From: Euryodendron excelsum
Taxonomy: Eukaryota > Streptophyta > Magnoliopsida > Ericales > Pentaphylacaceae
Length of the DNA stretch: 64,000 bases
Assembly: GCA_033060915.1 (NCBI GenBank)
Contig: CM065381.1
Location: 6,919,501 to 6,983,500, forward strand
Reading direction: 5' to 3'
Part shown: positions 22,153 to 35,691 of the stretch, one piece after another
How the letters are laid out: every line of letters starts with the position of its first letter
How positions within the stretch are numbered: the stretch's first letter is position 1
Translations under genes and position numbers: made by a program
Notes under the pieces: generated by a model
The model's input: only the letters and a program-made list of their open reading frames with translations
Databases searched by the model: none
What the model was told of the DNA's origin: nothing

Positions 22153-25100
22153 ATGTGGAAGGATAAGGGAATGGGGTCTGTGTTGCTCCAGCTCCTACTT
22201 GTATCATTTGTTTTATTGAGCTTTGTTGACAGCGGGAGTGCTGGTATCACAAGTACTTTTGTTCGTTCAGAGTGGCCATCTAATGACATTCCTCTTGATA
22301 ATGAAGCATTTGCAGTCCCCAAGGGTTATAATGCACCACAGCAAGTAAGCCTTCATATTGCCGAATTGTTGCAGTCATAGAAAGCCCTACATTAAAAGCC
22401 TGTGAGAGAAAATAGATGTTAGTTGATTTTATTGTGCATTCTCAATTGTCCATTCCTTGACCTTGTGTTTCAAAAATCATTTGATTATGCAAGTCAAAGA
22501 AATATGAGTCATTCACATCATTCTCAACCCTATTTTTCTCGTTCCCTGATTGCTACTTGCATAGTAAGAAGTTCCACATATGTATGTATGTAATGAATGT
22601 ATGTATATATGTTTTTTTTTGCCCTCCACTTGTTTTGATGAGAAATATTCCAAGTGGAACTTTTTCTAACCAATTAAAGATACCTTTCAGATCCAAAAAT
22701 AGATATATCTGTTGCTTTGGGAGAAAAATGTCCACTAAATAAATGATAAACTTTTTCCCCAGATAAAAGTTTTATTATTGATTAACTAAAAAGGAGCTTG
22801 AAGAAAATGTCACTTCTCTTTGACTAATATTTTCTGTGGGAGGGTGCAAATTATGTTCTGGTAGTGCTCAAATGCCTTCTTCTCCACCTGTGTTTTGGTA
22901 GTTATTAAACAATAGACCGGCTTCAAATTATATCTGATGTGCATATTTCGTTTGTTGGATTCAGTTACGATTCAACACAATCAATATATTTTTGTTATGT
23001 TCAATAATAATTAATTCAATATTCTGTTGTAGGTTCATATCACACAAGGTGACTATGATGGAAAGGCTGTTTTAATCTCATGGGTGACAGCTGAAGCACC
23101 AGGGTCCAACATAGTACAATATGGACCATCAGAGAAAAAGTATGAATTTACTGCAAAGGGAACAGTGACAAACTACACCTTTTACAACTATACATCTGGC
23201 TACATTCATCACTCTCTTGTTGATGGCCTTGAGGTAATTGTATATCTAACTTGTAATTGTTAATAACATGACTGCCTAGATCAAAATTGATTACTGATTA
23301 CTAAATTCAAGTTTTGAAAAGGAAAAAAATAAAGATAAATAGCAATCAATACAAATGCTATGATACGCTTGCTATTATATAATATAGAGACCTTCTTACG
23401 TATTCTACACAGATTGTACACTTTCTATAATTTTCTGTTAGTAGAAAACAAGCTTACTCTGTATAACTGGAGCACTCTTGGATAAACACTTTTGGTGTTG
23501 CATCATGTCAAACTCTCTTATCGTCTTTGAGTAACAAGTTCATTTCAATGAGTAGTTTTGGAGGCTATTCCAATACAAGGCATAGTTCGGTTGCATATTT
23601 AGATGGCTGGTTACTCTGTATAACTGGAGCATCCATAGGTAGACACTTTTGGCATTGCATCATATCAAACTCTCTTGTCATCTTTGAGTAACAAGTTCAC
23701 ATTAGTGACAAACAAGCATTTCAAAGAGTAGTGTTGGTGGCTTTTCCAATACACGATATCGTTTAGTTTCACACTTAGATGGCTGGGTGGAGAAAATGAT
23801 GCCTTTATGTTCATATATTTGTCGACCGAAGCAGCACAAACTACTGTTTGGATGATGGTGATATATGAGGGGAAAAAAACTGTTTCATGTGGTACATCTA
23901 AAGAAATACCAAATTGATTTCCTTCCATCATGATAATTTTTTTGGGGCATAATAGACTTTCATGCCTTTCGTTTCTGTATCTGTTTCAAGAATCACTAAG
24001 ATGTTTTCTTGTTTTCAGTATGACACCAAGTACTTTTACAAGATTGGAGATGGTGATTCTGCTCGAGAGTTTTGGTTTCAAACACCCCCAAAGATTGATT
24101 CAAATGCCTCTTACAAATTTGGTATAATTGGTGAGTAGTTTCTTTTATTCTTTTGCTTTTAAAAATGCAATAAGATTGTTATCCTCAAGCATTTACGGTA
24201 TAAGCATTAAGCTGCTCGATCTAATGAACATACATAGTCCAATTTTCACTCTCTAAGACCTTATTTATTACAAACCAGTTTGATTGAAATATTGGTTAGT
24301 TCCTTATATTCTCGTGTTACTATTACAACTAACACTATGAACTTTTAATGAAATTTCTTCACTCACATATTGGGTTTGATTCAGCACTCAGCCCACCATC
24401 TTGCATTATCATTGATATTTTTGTAATTAGTTATTGAAAATCCTAGAATTTACAAGAAACGACAATATTCACACCATTGGTGAGGGTCCTAATGCATTCC
24501 GGACTTCCCAAGGGTAGGGTCAAGAATCTTTCCTACATTTCAAAGAAATATGTAGAATTTGCTGCTATTTATTTAGCCGTTTTTTAAATGCCCTTTCCCT
24601 CAATTCATTGGGATTCATTATAACAAATGGGGTAGAACACTTCTTACGGTACGTCAAACTTGTCTTATTCCATGCTGAATGAGCTGGATCCTCAGTATGT
24701 TAAATCCACTATGAAGTAGCATTCCCCTCACATTAAGCTTCCGTCAATTGTTCATTAATCTTTTTCAGAATTTTGCAGTTTGGTGTTTTTGGAGTAAAGA
24801 AACTTATATTGTTCATTTCAATCTGTGTTTCCAATTATCAGTTACGATGGTATTGAAAAGCACAACTTTCTTCAAGAACCTTTTAACTGCAGAAGAAGTC
24901 TGGATTAAAAGAATGGGAAAAGGAAGGCTTCTCTAATAAACATGAAGAGAAGGAAGAATAATATTTGCAGGAGATGTGGCCGAGGCTACTGTTACCCTGT
25001 CATCTGTACCACTGAAAGAAGGTTACTTAGAAGTTTTCGGCTAGTGAAACTTCTGCTAGATTCTTATCTCTGAATCTTTTCTAGCTGTCTTATTAGGTGA

Positions 25101-28100
25101 GGGAGTAGGAGCAGGTGTCGCTAGATAGTAATCGAAGATGGAAGATCAGTCCTGCTGAAATGCTTAATTGTGATGAGCGATGATGATGAAATGATGGTTT
25201 GGTAAAGATAATCTCACTAAACATTATGTAGCAAGGCAAGATGGCTGGAGGCTTTATGCAAAACTTACTAACACTAATGTAATTTTTTTTTATTTTATCT
25301 AACAATAGCAACCCTCTGCCTTAACATCCTTCAGACTTAATCTATGGACAAGCAATAGCATATCAGATGGTATTTGGATTGAAAATTTAATTAAATCTTG
25401 CTTCATTTGCTCTAATGTTTTAACATTTGCTGGTAAATTTTCCTGTTTGAATGTATAGGTGATTTGGGCCAAACGTATAATTCTCTTTCCACTATTGAGC
25501 ATTACATGCGGAGCGGAGGACAGACAGTCCTATTTGTTGGAGATCTTTCATATGCTGACAGATACAAGTATCATGATGTTGGTGTTCGTTGGGATACATG
25601 GGGTCGCTTTGTTGAAAGAAGTACAGCTTATCAGCCATGGATTTGGTCGGCTGGGAATCATGAAATAGAGTACATGCCTTATATGGTAATTTATTTTGTT
25701 TGTGGTTTTTATAAAAGGCACCATTCATTGTTTTCAAGAGGCATGTTGATGCTGTTGCAAAATTTTTTTAGATATGGAACCCATAGCTTATTCTAACCAC
25801 ACTTATGAAACACAAAACTTGTCAAGTTGAGCTGGCAAGGAACTAAAAATAACACCAATCATCCCTTTTCCAAGAAACCCCACTATTAAGTTTTGGCAAA
25901 TATCCCTCAATATTTCATATAAGTCTGTCTTTTGAATTATCTGAAGTTATCCAAGAGTAACTTCCTCTGAATTTCTGTGAAGTTATTTTGTGACGTAGAA
26001 CTTTCATCATCAAAAATTTTATTTATCTGATTGCAAGGTCTTATCACTGGGGCTATATATCTTCCAGTCTATGCAAAATTGACTTCACTTTTGAGTTAGT
26101 ATGTAAAATTGACTTCATTCTTTCGTGGTTAAGAAAATTGGCTTCATTATTTGTTATCCTTTGTGCAATGATCGGAATTTCTTTAGGAAATACTCTACTG
26201 TTTAGTATTTTTGTCTAGGATACCTATGGTACACGCAAACCTCTTCAGTCCCTTAGACATGCTGACAAAATTTTGAGCAAGTTTGGAACCCAAGATCAAT
26301 TCTCGTTGAGTACTCTATGCTTGGATTTTCACATTCTAATTTGATTTAAGAGGGATTTTTGGCCGGTGAAATAACGTGAGATCAATGGATTAGTAATGAA
26401 CAGGCCCTTTATGTTAGGGGGGCACTAAAATGGAACTTCGATCGGATGCGGGTATCCAATCCTGCTGCTGTGGTGTCTAGCTGATTCCTGGGGCTTGACG
26501 AATGGCCAGCCACATTTTATGTTAAAAGAGAAAAAGGCAGTCACTTTGATAGTTTATATATGGTGATAGTTTTTAAGATGCTATAGAAAGGATTTGTTAT
26601 GATTGTAATATAGTTGCATCTCTTGCTCCAACTTTTTGTTTGAGTAGTATCTTGTGCAAAGCTTAAAGGACAAGCCGCAGGATTTGAAGCCTAGTTGGGA
26701 ACCAGGTTTCTGTCTTTTCAAATTATTATGTGTATGTGTAGTTGGACTTCTCGGTTGAATTTAGATGCAACCGATGAAAGTTTCAATGCCTTAAACACTA
26801 ACTATTTTTTTTTTTTTTTTGGTTATTCTGCTTTCCCCTTGTGAGTGGAACCTTTGATAATTCCCCCTAGACCGTTTTATATTTCTGAACAATCTCTAAA
26901 AAGTTTCTTTTTGCGACTTCTTCCATTCTACATTTCCTTTAGACATTTATTTCCGGTCATGTATTTATTGCCATTCCATTTGTTAATATACAATTACTGA
27001 GGATTTTACCTTATGTATTATTTGTTTGTCGGGGTATGATATCTCACACCAACATTAAAATAGCATGCACAAAAAATATGTATTTTGTTAACACATCTCA
27101 GAAGGATAAGTTATTATCGTCTGTTTCCTCTGAAGGCCAAGAAGCTTTAACGAGCATCCACTTTGCTCGTGTTTTTGCATTAATCCTATGTTTCTAAGCC
27201 TTCCATTGTTGTCTATTACTTTCAATATGAGTGGAATTTCCAAAATTGGAACAAGAGAAGCCTAATCAATGATTGAAGTACTAATTCTGGCTATAACAAA
27301 GGAGCCAGTATTTGATTCATCAGCAGCTGTGAACTCCGTTAAACGATAAGTAGCATCCCATGAGTTTACAGACCTAGAGCAGTTTTGAAAATTTTTGTGA
27401 TCCCTTTGAAGACTATAGTGAATGATTAGGCAAGATTGGATCGACAACTTTCCTTTAAATGTCAGTTAAGTTTCTCTAATGGCTTGTCTTCACCTCTTTC
27501 AAGTGTTCATCGAACTCTAGTTTTCCTTTGTTTCTTGTATTTCTTATTTTATTGGTGATAATTTCAGTTCTTAGCACATGCGGAGCATGCTAGAAATCAT
27601 ATGTGGTTGTATTGAAATGTGAAGAACAATTGATTTCAAAGCCCTAAGCAGAACCATGAAATTTCTCTCTTATTTTTAATTTATATTCTGGTTGTCACAG
27701 ACATACTAATGATTTATGTTCAAAGTATCTGTTCATCACAGCAATAGAATGCAATTAAACAATTTTGTACATTTCTTGACTACATTTTTAATATCTATGT
27801 TTAGGGGGAAGTTGTTCCTTTCAAATCGTACCTCTATAGATACACTACACCTTTTGCAGCCTCGAAAAGCACTAATCCTCTTTGGTACGCCATGAGACGT
27901 GCATCTGCTCATATCATTGTGCTATCTAGCTATTCTCCATTTGGTAACTCTTCATTCCCTTGTCTTTAGACTTCTTATCAGCAATGCAGCTATGTTTACG
28001 TATATTAATATTTGTATGCCAGCAGATTCAAAATTATTTTCTGTGGTTTGCTGACAAATCCTAAAAAAGGGTACCTTCTTGTTCTCCATCCATTTCTCTC

Positions 28101-31100
28101 GTTTATCTCTGCCAAGTATTCTTAAGGAGCACAATTATAGGTTACTCTTACCAGACATGAACTTTAGGGCAGTAATTATTCCATTGACAGTCATAATGAT
28201 GATTGACTCTTACATGACTTCGTACTGGTCTTGAAAAAAAAAGTGCTAGATGAAATACTTGACCCTCTTGAATTATGTGGTGGAAACTTAAAAGAGTTCT
28301 GAAGCCCAAAAGTTCTTCTCAAATTACTTGAGAGCTGAACATTGATTACTAAAAAAATGGCATTTCAGGTAGATTTGTGTCAGTAACCCCTAAAATGTTA
28401 TACAATAATATGTTGTAAGCCCTAGTGGTGAAAAGGTTGAGAAATGTAAATTGTGATACATTGAGGCCAGTGGGCGTGGTATCCGTTGAAGTTTGAGGGG
28501 AAAATATTTTACCATTAATTAGGGCATGTGGTTCCTTAATGTTTAGAACTGGTGTCAAATGAGTGTTAAGGACGTAAACATGGCAATATTACAAAATTTG
28601 ATTAGTGTATGATAGAGGGTCTCACAATACTTCCTCTCACCCAATCAGATATGTGGGTTGTTTGGTTATCTTTTAACACAGGCAAGGATCAAAATTTCGT
28701 TTCGAAAGGTCGCTTCGGTTGGCTTGAAAACGGAAACGTTTCGGAAACAATTCGAAAATGTTTCGGATGTTTCGGAAACATTTGAAAATTGACAAATATT
28801 AAAATACAGTATTTTGTATTTTTCTCAATGAAAATTGTACAACATCTATGAAAAGTTTTAACTTCGGGTTGACACAACTTATTGTTTTAGCATATAGCAT
28901 TGCATTTTGATGCATTTTTTTATATTCTAGTTGTTTTGATGGAAATAGTAATGTTTTGTTATTCCACTAGTGTTTCGCTTCAGTCTCTTAGGAAACGGAA
29001 ACGTTTTGGCCGTTTCGATGGAAACAAATGGAAATTTTGTTCCTTGAACACAGTTTATTAGAAACCCTCTTATCATACACTAATTAAAGGAATATCTGTT
29101 CATCCAATATAAGAGGATAACTGCAACATCATGCAGGATCCATACCAAGAACAGAAAAATTTGAGAGACACAGCATAGTTGAATAAAAGGCAGTCTCAAC
29201 AAGTTGCCAAAACTGAGAGTATTTATTACCATGAATCTGACAGAGTACCATACGATGCAGGTACTTGATAACAATTCTGACATCAATAGATTGATCCCCA
29301 AATTTCATTTTGCACCCTTGTCTCAAGAATTGTTATATGATGATTACTTTCTTTTGGCGGCTAAAGATGAAAATAATAAAGCTGAGGCCAAATAAGGTTG
29401 TGAGTCAAGCCCCGGAGTGAATGCTAAACCTGTTCCACCAAGGCATTTTTGTCTAGACCTGCCAACTCGACTCTGAAGATTTGAGAGGTTTTGGGCCAAA
29501 CAGAAAGGGGAATTAAATTTTGGATTTAGCAATTACTTTCCTTTTTGATTTTGGACACTTTGGCAGCAGAGATAGACCTAACCCTTTTGGCACTATCTGG
29601 CTATATTTCAATGTTCCAGATTGATAGTATTCTAGAATTTGTCACCAAAAGAATTCTTCACTGGAGTGTATTTTATGTAGGTTTCATTTTTTGACCTCTA
29701 TGGGGGAGAATTTAAAGGTCTACTTATTTTCCCCAATTGGGGGAAGTTAAGGAGCTGTGAGTTCCCTTGCAAACTAAAGCTACTTAGTATTTGGAGACTG
29801 CTACAGGGGAGAAAACTTCTGATGTAATGCATTCTAGAACTTGTTAAGCAATGAGTCAAGAATCTAGGTCCCTTGAACCCAACTAGCAGCAACCAAAGTT
29901 TCTGGTTCGTTATAAGAGGCTGATGCTTATATATAAACTAAGGAATAAACACCTGAAAATTGTTTGTGATCTTTCCAACATATCAACTTTTTCATAAGTA
30001 ATTGCTTTGTGATTTCACTTTGCATTGCAAAGAATGATCTTGCTACTGTATTTCTTAAATAGTGGCTTACTGATCTTTTGACAGTGAAATATACTCCTCA
30101 ATGGGTGTGGCTCAGAGGGGAATTTAATAGGGTTGACAGGGAGAAGACATCTTGGCTTATTGTAATTATGCATATCCCAATCTACAATAGCAATGAAGCC
30201 CACTTCATGGAGGGTGAAAGTATGCGGGCTGTCTTCGAGAGTTGGTTTGTCCGCTACAAAGTTGATGTAGTCTTTGCTGGCCATGTCCATGCTTATGAAA
30301 GATCGGTATGTTTCTTAATCTTTCTTCTTTTTTTCCCTTCCTTCTAGGATGAAAAATAAAGTCAAAACAAAAAATAATAGTGGAAGATGAAAACCAAATC
30401 TAGTCCCTTCTTTACATTATTTGAAAAGACTAAGTTTGACCTTCGCCTGCTTGTAATTTTGTATGTTCATATTTGAGGACTTGACTGCCTGCCAAATAAA
30501 GTATCTGGTTGTACTCTCAACTTTAATGTCATATCCTAAGTCCCTTTGTAATGAATAAATGAGTTGACTTCTAAAGTGAGCTCCCAAAAATGTAAAGAAG
30601 TCCTGTCTTAAAGATGCAAGTATACAAGTTACACATGGAAGAAACCATTACCGTCTTTTGTATTACTTACTGATGGATGCAGTTTTCAGATAGTTCGATC
30701 GGTGTCTTGTTATTATTTACGAATATGCTATATATTCTATGGAAGACAATGTTGACTATTCTTTGCATATCATTCAAGATTATGTTGAAAAAGGTCATGA
30801 GATTGGGGTAGTTCAAAAGTCACTTGTCTTGAGGGCTAATCTTTCATTGTTGCAGTTTTTTCCTTTCTACTTTTTCTTTTCTTCTATTTTTTCTTTTTAA
30901 ATTGCATGCATATTTGGTGATGCTCTATATATTAGCTTTTAAATGAATTAGAATTTAAAAAATAGGATATTTGCATTTTTCAGATAAACTGGGGCTTCAC
31001 AAGTATCAGCAAGCATGTTTAGAAATGTGAGTTTTGGTCCTTGAAAGATCTTATGATCACAAAAATGGGAAAATGTTTTAGAAAAGGTTATATAATGATG

Positions 31101-34036
31101 GACTTAATTCAAAAAAATGTAGTTTTTTTTCCTTTTGATAAGTCCAAACACAAAATGCAGTTCAGGCAATAATAAGACAACTAATGCTGAACGAAATTGG
31201 TTTGCTCTAATGCACACCCTTGTTCAACGTAAAAATAATTTGCAGATGTGTCAGGAAGAACAAAAGTGCAAGCGTGTTGATGAAGACTTGTTAGATGAAC
31301 ACAGGCTACCGGCCTTAAAAGTCACAAGTACCAATTAAACCTCAAGCATGAATGGAAGAAAAATTATCAAATCCCAGTACTTTGACATTTTTCAATGATC
31401 ACATAATTATGATAAATTGTGCTATTATCCGACAACAGAAAAATGAAAAAGTAACACTAAAAATGTTATAAATTCATTAATATGATACAATAGTAGTAGT
31501 ATGAAAAATAAAATAAAAACCTTTTATTTTTTAGAATACTAGTTTCATAGAATAGATTTGTTTAAATTGAAAGAACTCAAGCGAATGAAACCTTAGTGGG
31601 ACCTTTATGGATCTCTTCAGAATCAGTTTTCATCGTTTTACTCTGACTGGGGCTATACTTTTTTTTTAATGTTTACCTATGGAGGCGCAATTTTCTTATG
31701 TAAGACAAGAAACTGCTCTCTCTGACTCAAATTCATGACTTCAATTTCTAAATTCAAAGTCGAAGGACTTCGCCTTTTCGACCAAACATTCTTTTATTTT
31801 AGAACGCAACAAGAGTTGGAAGATGGGGATTTCATTCTCTCCTCCCTACCCACATGAGGAAAGAAATAATATGTTCTGAAATTTGAGCCTGTTTGACTGA
31901 TAATTTTACCTATCTAACTATGTTTGGTTGCAATAGCAACCTTCAGAACTTAAATATTTTGCGTGAAAATTTTAGGAAAAAATTAATAGGTTTCTCATTT
32001 AAGTAATGGAGAAAATATTTATGCTCAGTTGTCCTATTTATAACAAAATGAGAATTTGAACCATGCCATTTGTGATATTCCAGTTATGCTGATGCTGGAT
32101 TGCTGTGCATGCTTCCATTTATACATTTAACTGTGACTGCTCCACTTCTAATGTATCTGCTCTTTTGTCGAAGTTGAGTTCTATAAAGAAAATATTCTCT
32201 CGTACTTTCAGTACCGTATTTCCAACATCCACTACAATGTATCAAGCGGTGATCTTTATCCCATAGCTGACAAAGCAGCTCCTGTTTACATAACTGTTGG
32301 AGATGGAGGAAATCAAGAAGGCCTTGCTGGAAGGTGAGTTTTCTGTTGTGCCTTGTAAAACACTGCCCTAGTTGTGATGATCTGATGATAAACAATCTCA
32401 TCAATTAGCTGGCAACAATCAATTCTCTTTTGTTCTACAGTGTGATATGTTTCGTGTTTGTTTGCATTGGTATAGGTTTAGAGATCCCCAACCAGATTAT
32501 TCTGCATTCCGGGAAGCTAGTTATGGGCATTCTACATTAGAGATAAAGAATAAAACGCATGCGTTGTACCACTGGAATCGCAATGATGATGGAAAAAAAG
32601 TGCCAATTGACTCTTTCATACTACACAATCAGTACTGGTGAGTACACTTTGCTTTCTTGCTAGAGTTGTAGTGGAAATTGCTAATTATTTTGGGGGATCA
32701 TGACCTCCTTTCGTGGCAGCCTTGTTGATCCAAAAGGACCTGCAACTTAGGCATCGGATATGGTTTGGTGTTTGATTTGGTGCATTGCAGAAATGCGAAT
32801 AATCAAAGCTTTCCCCTTTTTTTTCTCGCTTTGTTTCTATTATCCAAGAGAGAGAACACAAAATATAGGAAGTGGCAGTAACACTTGGTGCACGGTAGCA
32901 GACCAGCTGCCTTTCAAGACACCTGTGTCCATCTTGGAATAGCTTTGATAATTTAAACAACAGAAATGGTCACAATGCTTACAAAAAAAAACGCTATAAC
33001 TGCAATGTTGTTTTGATTTCTGAATGGAAGAATTATCAATCACATACAGCAATATTACATAAGTGTGCTATCTTTACGAAAATCTGTATGTCTTCTTTCA
33101 GATAAATATTGCCATACAGTTACTTTAGTGAGAACAACATTTTCATTACTGATATATACAGATTCTAAACGTATATTTATAAGTGTTCTGCATTCAGAGA
33201 GAGAGACAGAGAAAGAGAGATTTAAGCATATTTAAGGTCTGGAAGGAAACATAGTTCCAGGGATTTTCATATATTTTCACAGAAGCATATACAAAGAGGT
33301 TTTTCTGGTTTAATAGGTATACTGATGCGAAGAAGTCTCTGACTGGTTTCGTCCATTTGTGTTACCATTTTGAAGAATAGTATTATGAATCTGAATTTAC
33401 AGTTGACCCTCTAATAACTAATAATTATGGGAGGTCCAAAAATTATTATTTAATGGAATTGTCAGATATTAAGTTTCTTTATAATTTCCATTACTACAAA
33501 GTTTGTTCACGTGACTATAGTTTTTCAGCATGAAAATAGGACTTAACATCAATTATTAGAGAGCCAACTGTATTCTAAGTTATTTGGTCTCAGCAAAGAG
33601 TACTGTCGCATAATTGTTTACTTGTCTGTCCATGTATGATTATGCATGCAAATATTTTGTATATGTGTAATGAACAAATCTCTAGTTATTGCTCCTACTC
33701 CTAAGGCTAGATATATGCCCATTAAGATGGAAAAGTTCCTCCAACTCGAAGATCCAAGGCTGTTAACTACATGTACATTAATTGAAAAAATACAGAGAAA
33801 AGGGTAGAGTCTGGCTAGGCAGCATCTTTAAGATTACTGAAAAATGAAAAAAGAAATTGTAAAGGATAATAATTGTCATGCACCTATGCATTTTTGAACT
33901 TAATGATTTATTCAGCTCTTCACCGTGGTGGCAATGCAGGGGAAGCGACAGGCGAAGGAGAAAACTCAATAAGAATCATCTCCACACCGTTGTTGCCCAG
34001 GTACCCCTTACCGATGGATTGAGAAGGCAGCTCTGA
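22153..34036 (+). CDS. PAP26: Purple acid phosphatase 26-type metallophosphoesterase
   Basis: Nine coding exons: 22153-22344, 23033-23233, 24019-24130, 25459-25685, 27805-27943, 30085-30305, 32212-32333, 32476-32637, 33940-34036. All junctions are GT-AG and phases agree, giving 490 aa (Arabidopsis PAP26 is 475). The enzyme hydrolyses phosphomonoesters with a binuclear Fe(III)-metal centre; in Arabidopsis PAP26 is the main vacuolar and secreted acid phosphatase for phosphate recycling. A signal peptide (about residues 1-30) ends DSGSA. All five metal-ligand motifs are present: GDLG (169-172), GDLSYAD (196-202), GNHE (234-237), MH at 319-320 and GHVHAYER (356-363). Stretches such as [24 protein letters not shown] sequence and [11 protein letters not shown] are PAP26-like. 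NXT/S glycosylation sites occur (NYT, NAS). The C-terminal tail starting [11 protein letters not shown] is basic. Introns 4 and 5 are each about 2.1 kb. Confidence 0.96.
23454..23790 (+). repeat. diverged tandem duplication, unit about 157 bp, in PAP26 intron 2
   Basis: TTACTCTGTATAACTGGAGC begins at 23454 and again at 23611. After each, the same order of blocks follows (CACTTTTGG, TTGCATCAT, TCAAACTCTCTT, TTTGAGTAACAAGTTCA, TTAGATGGCTGG), with substitutions and a short insertion in the second copy. This is an old local duplication with no coding frame. Confidence 0.85.
28683..29046. mobile_element. 364-bp hAT-like MITE in PAP26 intron 5
   Basis: The left end CAAGGATCAAAATTTCG and the reverse complement of the right end CAAGGAACAAAATTTCC form a 17-bp inverted repeat with two mismatches. 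The flanks AACACAGG (28675-28682) and AACACAGT (29047-29054) form an 8-bp duplication with one mismatch, as expected for an older hAT insertion. The interior carries repeated GGAAACG/TTTCGG motifs and no open frame. The same kind of GGAAAC-rich sequence occurs near the left end of the 9490 element, so the two may be related. Confidence 0.7.
33400..33570. mobile_element. Emigrant/pogo-like MITE, 171 bp, in PAP26 intron 8
   Basis: The left end CAGTTGACCCTCTAATAACT and the reverse complement of the right end CAGTTGGCTCTCTAATAATT form inverted termini with few mismatches, bounded on each side by TA (33398-33399 and 33571-33572). A TA target duplication with CAG-starting termini is typical of pogo-type Tc1/mariner elements, and the CCTCTAATAA pattern recalls the Arabidopsis Emigrant MITE. 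Non-coding. The family name is by resemblance, not by alignment. Confidence 0.65.
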
Positions 34037-34094
34037 TGTATATTGACTTCAACAAGGGAGGAAGTAGCCGTGTGAGCGTATGCAATACGCATGT

Positions 34095-34334
34095 TTGTCA
34101 TTCTGAGCCATGCATTTCACTGTGACTCTTTGAACTGTATCAATTATTTGAAGAGACATGCGACCCTAGTGCAATGCAGTATTCCATTTCAGCAATGTGC
34201 ATCATTCACCCTTCTTGTCATTCTAAGCCATGCATTTCACTGTGACTCTTTGAACTGTATCAATTATTTGAAGAGACATGCGACCCTAGTGCAATGCAGT
34301 ATTCCATTTCAGCAATGTGCATCATTCACCCTTC
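34095..34334 (+). repeat. two-copy 120-bp tandem duplication in the PAP26 3' flank
   Basis: The 120-bp unit at 34095-34214 is followed at once by a copy at 34215-34334. I see only one difference (G at 34105 versus A at 34225), so the duplication is recent or recently homogenised. Because 120 is a multiple of three, an open frame of 106 codons runs through both copies, but it lies after the PAP26 stop and repeats itself exactly, so it is most likely untranslated 3'UTR. Confidence 0.95.
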
Positions 34335-34399
34335 TGAAAAGGTGCTGCGTTCGTGAACTTTCGGTCCCATTAAAAAATTTTGAAAAAAAGGTGAGTAGT

Positions 34400-35691
34400 T
34401 ATGCCCGGTGATACATAGAAATGTGGAATATGCAAGTGATGTTGGCACTCTCTTTGCATCAATTCATGGAGAAACACCTGAGTTTGCTGCCTTGAATTGA
34501 CGCTGACAATGCCGATCACGATACATAGGAACCTGCTTAACGTTCAATGCCCATATATTTGGATTAAATTCGTCTGGGTTTCGGACCATAGTTGCTTGGT
34601 GAACACTGGGAACAGAAGAAATTTTAGAATACCTAAATGTCAATATATTTCACATTGCATTGGTAAATCCATGTCCGATACCTATTTCTTGGAGACCAGC
34701 TCCAATTGTAGTCTTATAAGATCAGATTCTAAAGGCAAGCCATCCATTTCCAAGGTTTTCCGCTTTCCTGCTGAATACTTGGCTCCAACCGAGGCAGAAT
34801 TGGGATCGATCATCCAGTGGATTCTGTGGTAACTCACATCTGATTGGGCATTCAAAGTTCCCGTCAACAAAAGTTGATTGAAAGAAAAAATCTAAATCCT
34901 TGAGATGGCTCACTGGCTGTGTACTCGGTCTATGAATACACCGCAGGGAACGACTGAAATCCGCATAAAACTAAAACACATTGTGCAGATACAGAATCAC
35001 CGAGTCACTAATACTATGTTTGAATCTTGAATTTGTAGAGAGAAAGAGAAAAGGTACGAAAAGATAGTGAAGCTAAAGAAGCTAAATTTCTTTCTTTTGT
35101 TGGTCGGGTTAGAAAAATGAGAAGAAAATGGATTGGCATTTGCCAAAATAAAAAAATGGATATGTAAAAGTTTACAAGATCCAAACATAGGATTCATTCC
35201 AACTATATAATTCAGGCAGACAGCCAATAAAGATGATGGTATGTAGAACCACCCTCGAGATCCAAAGCTAGTACTGTATTTCACAAACTGATCTTTAAAG
35301 CAATGAATTTTCAACATGAAAGTCGAAAGTACAAAAAAAGGAAGCAGAAAAAGCAAGTCTAGACATTACAAGCACCACTCAAATCACACAAAGTTGACCA
35401 TCTACCTCTCATACATTTCCCCACAACCTTCTAACTCTGCAGCTATTTTATTTTTTTTTAAATTTCTGCTAAAAATCTACATCCGAACTTCCCGCAACTT
35501 TACAGTAGTCTCTCTGCACTATTGAAACAACTATATACAGTAAACATGATTTTACAACAATTTCATAACCTATAAGGTCCATTGTTCATTTATTGTGCAG
35601 GAAGGTGTCAGAGTAATGGTTTCCGTATACCTTCTGTGCAGCCATGGGCATAATTCAAGCAAGGAGCAGATGCCCACTGGAGTTAAGTCTG
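34400..35691. other. convergent 3' flanks of PAP26 and the synaptotagmin gene
   Basis: The two genes end tail to tail, with stops at 34036 (+) and 35692 (-). The stretch between has no supported gene. A relatively GC-balanced part at 34500-34900 has open frames on both strands without family resemblance; it is probably PAP26 3'UTR or a gene relic. The last few hundred bases, up to 35691, would be the 3'UTR of the minus-strand gene. Confidence 0.45.

Noticed and set aside
25464..25796. 110-codon frame taken as a separate gene
   Set aside because: Its first part is PAP26 exon 4; the frame only runs on past the true donor at 25686 into the intron.
34091..34411. 106-codon open frame after PAP26
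   Set aside because: It is open only because the 120-bp duplication is a multiple of three; the peptide repeats itself exactly and has no known relative.
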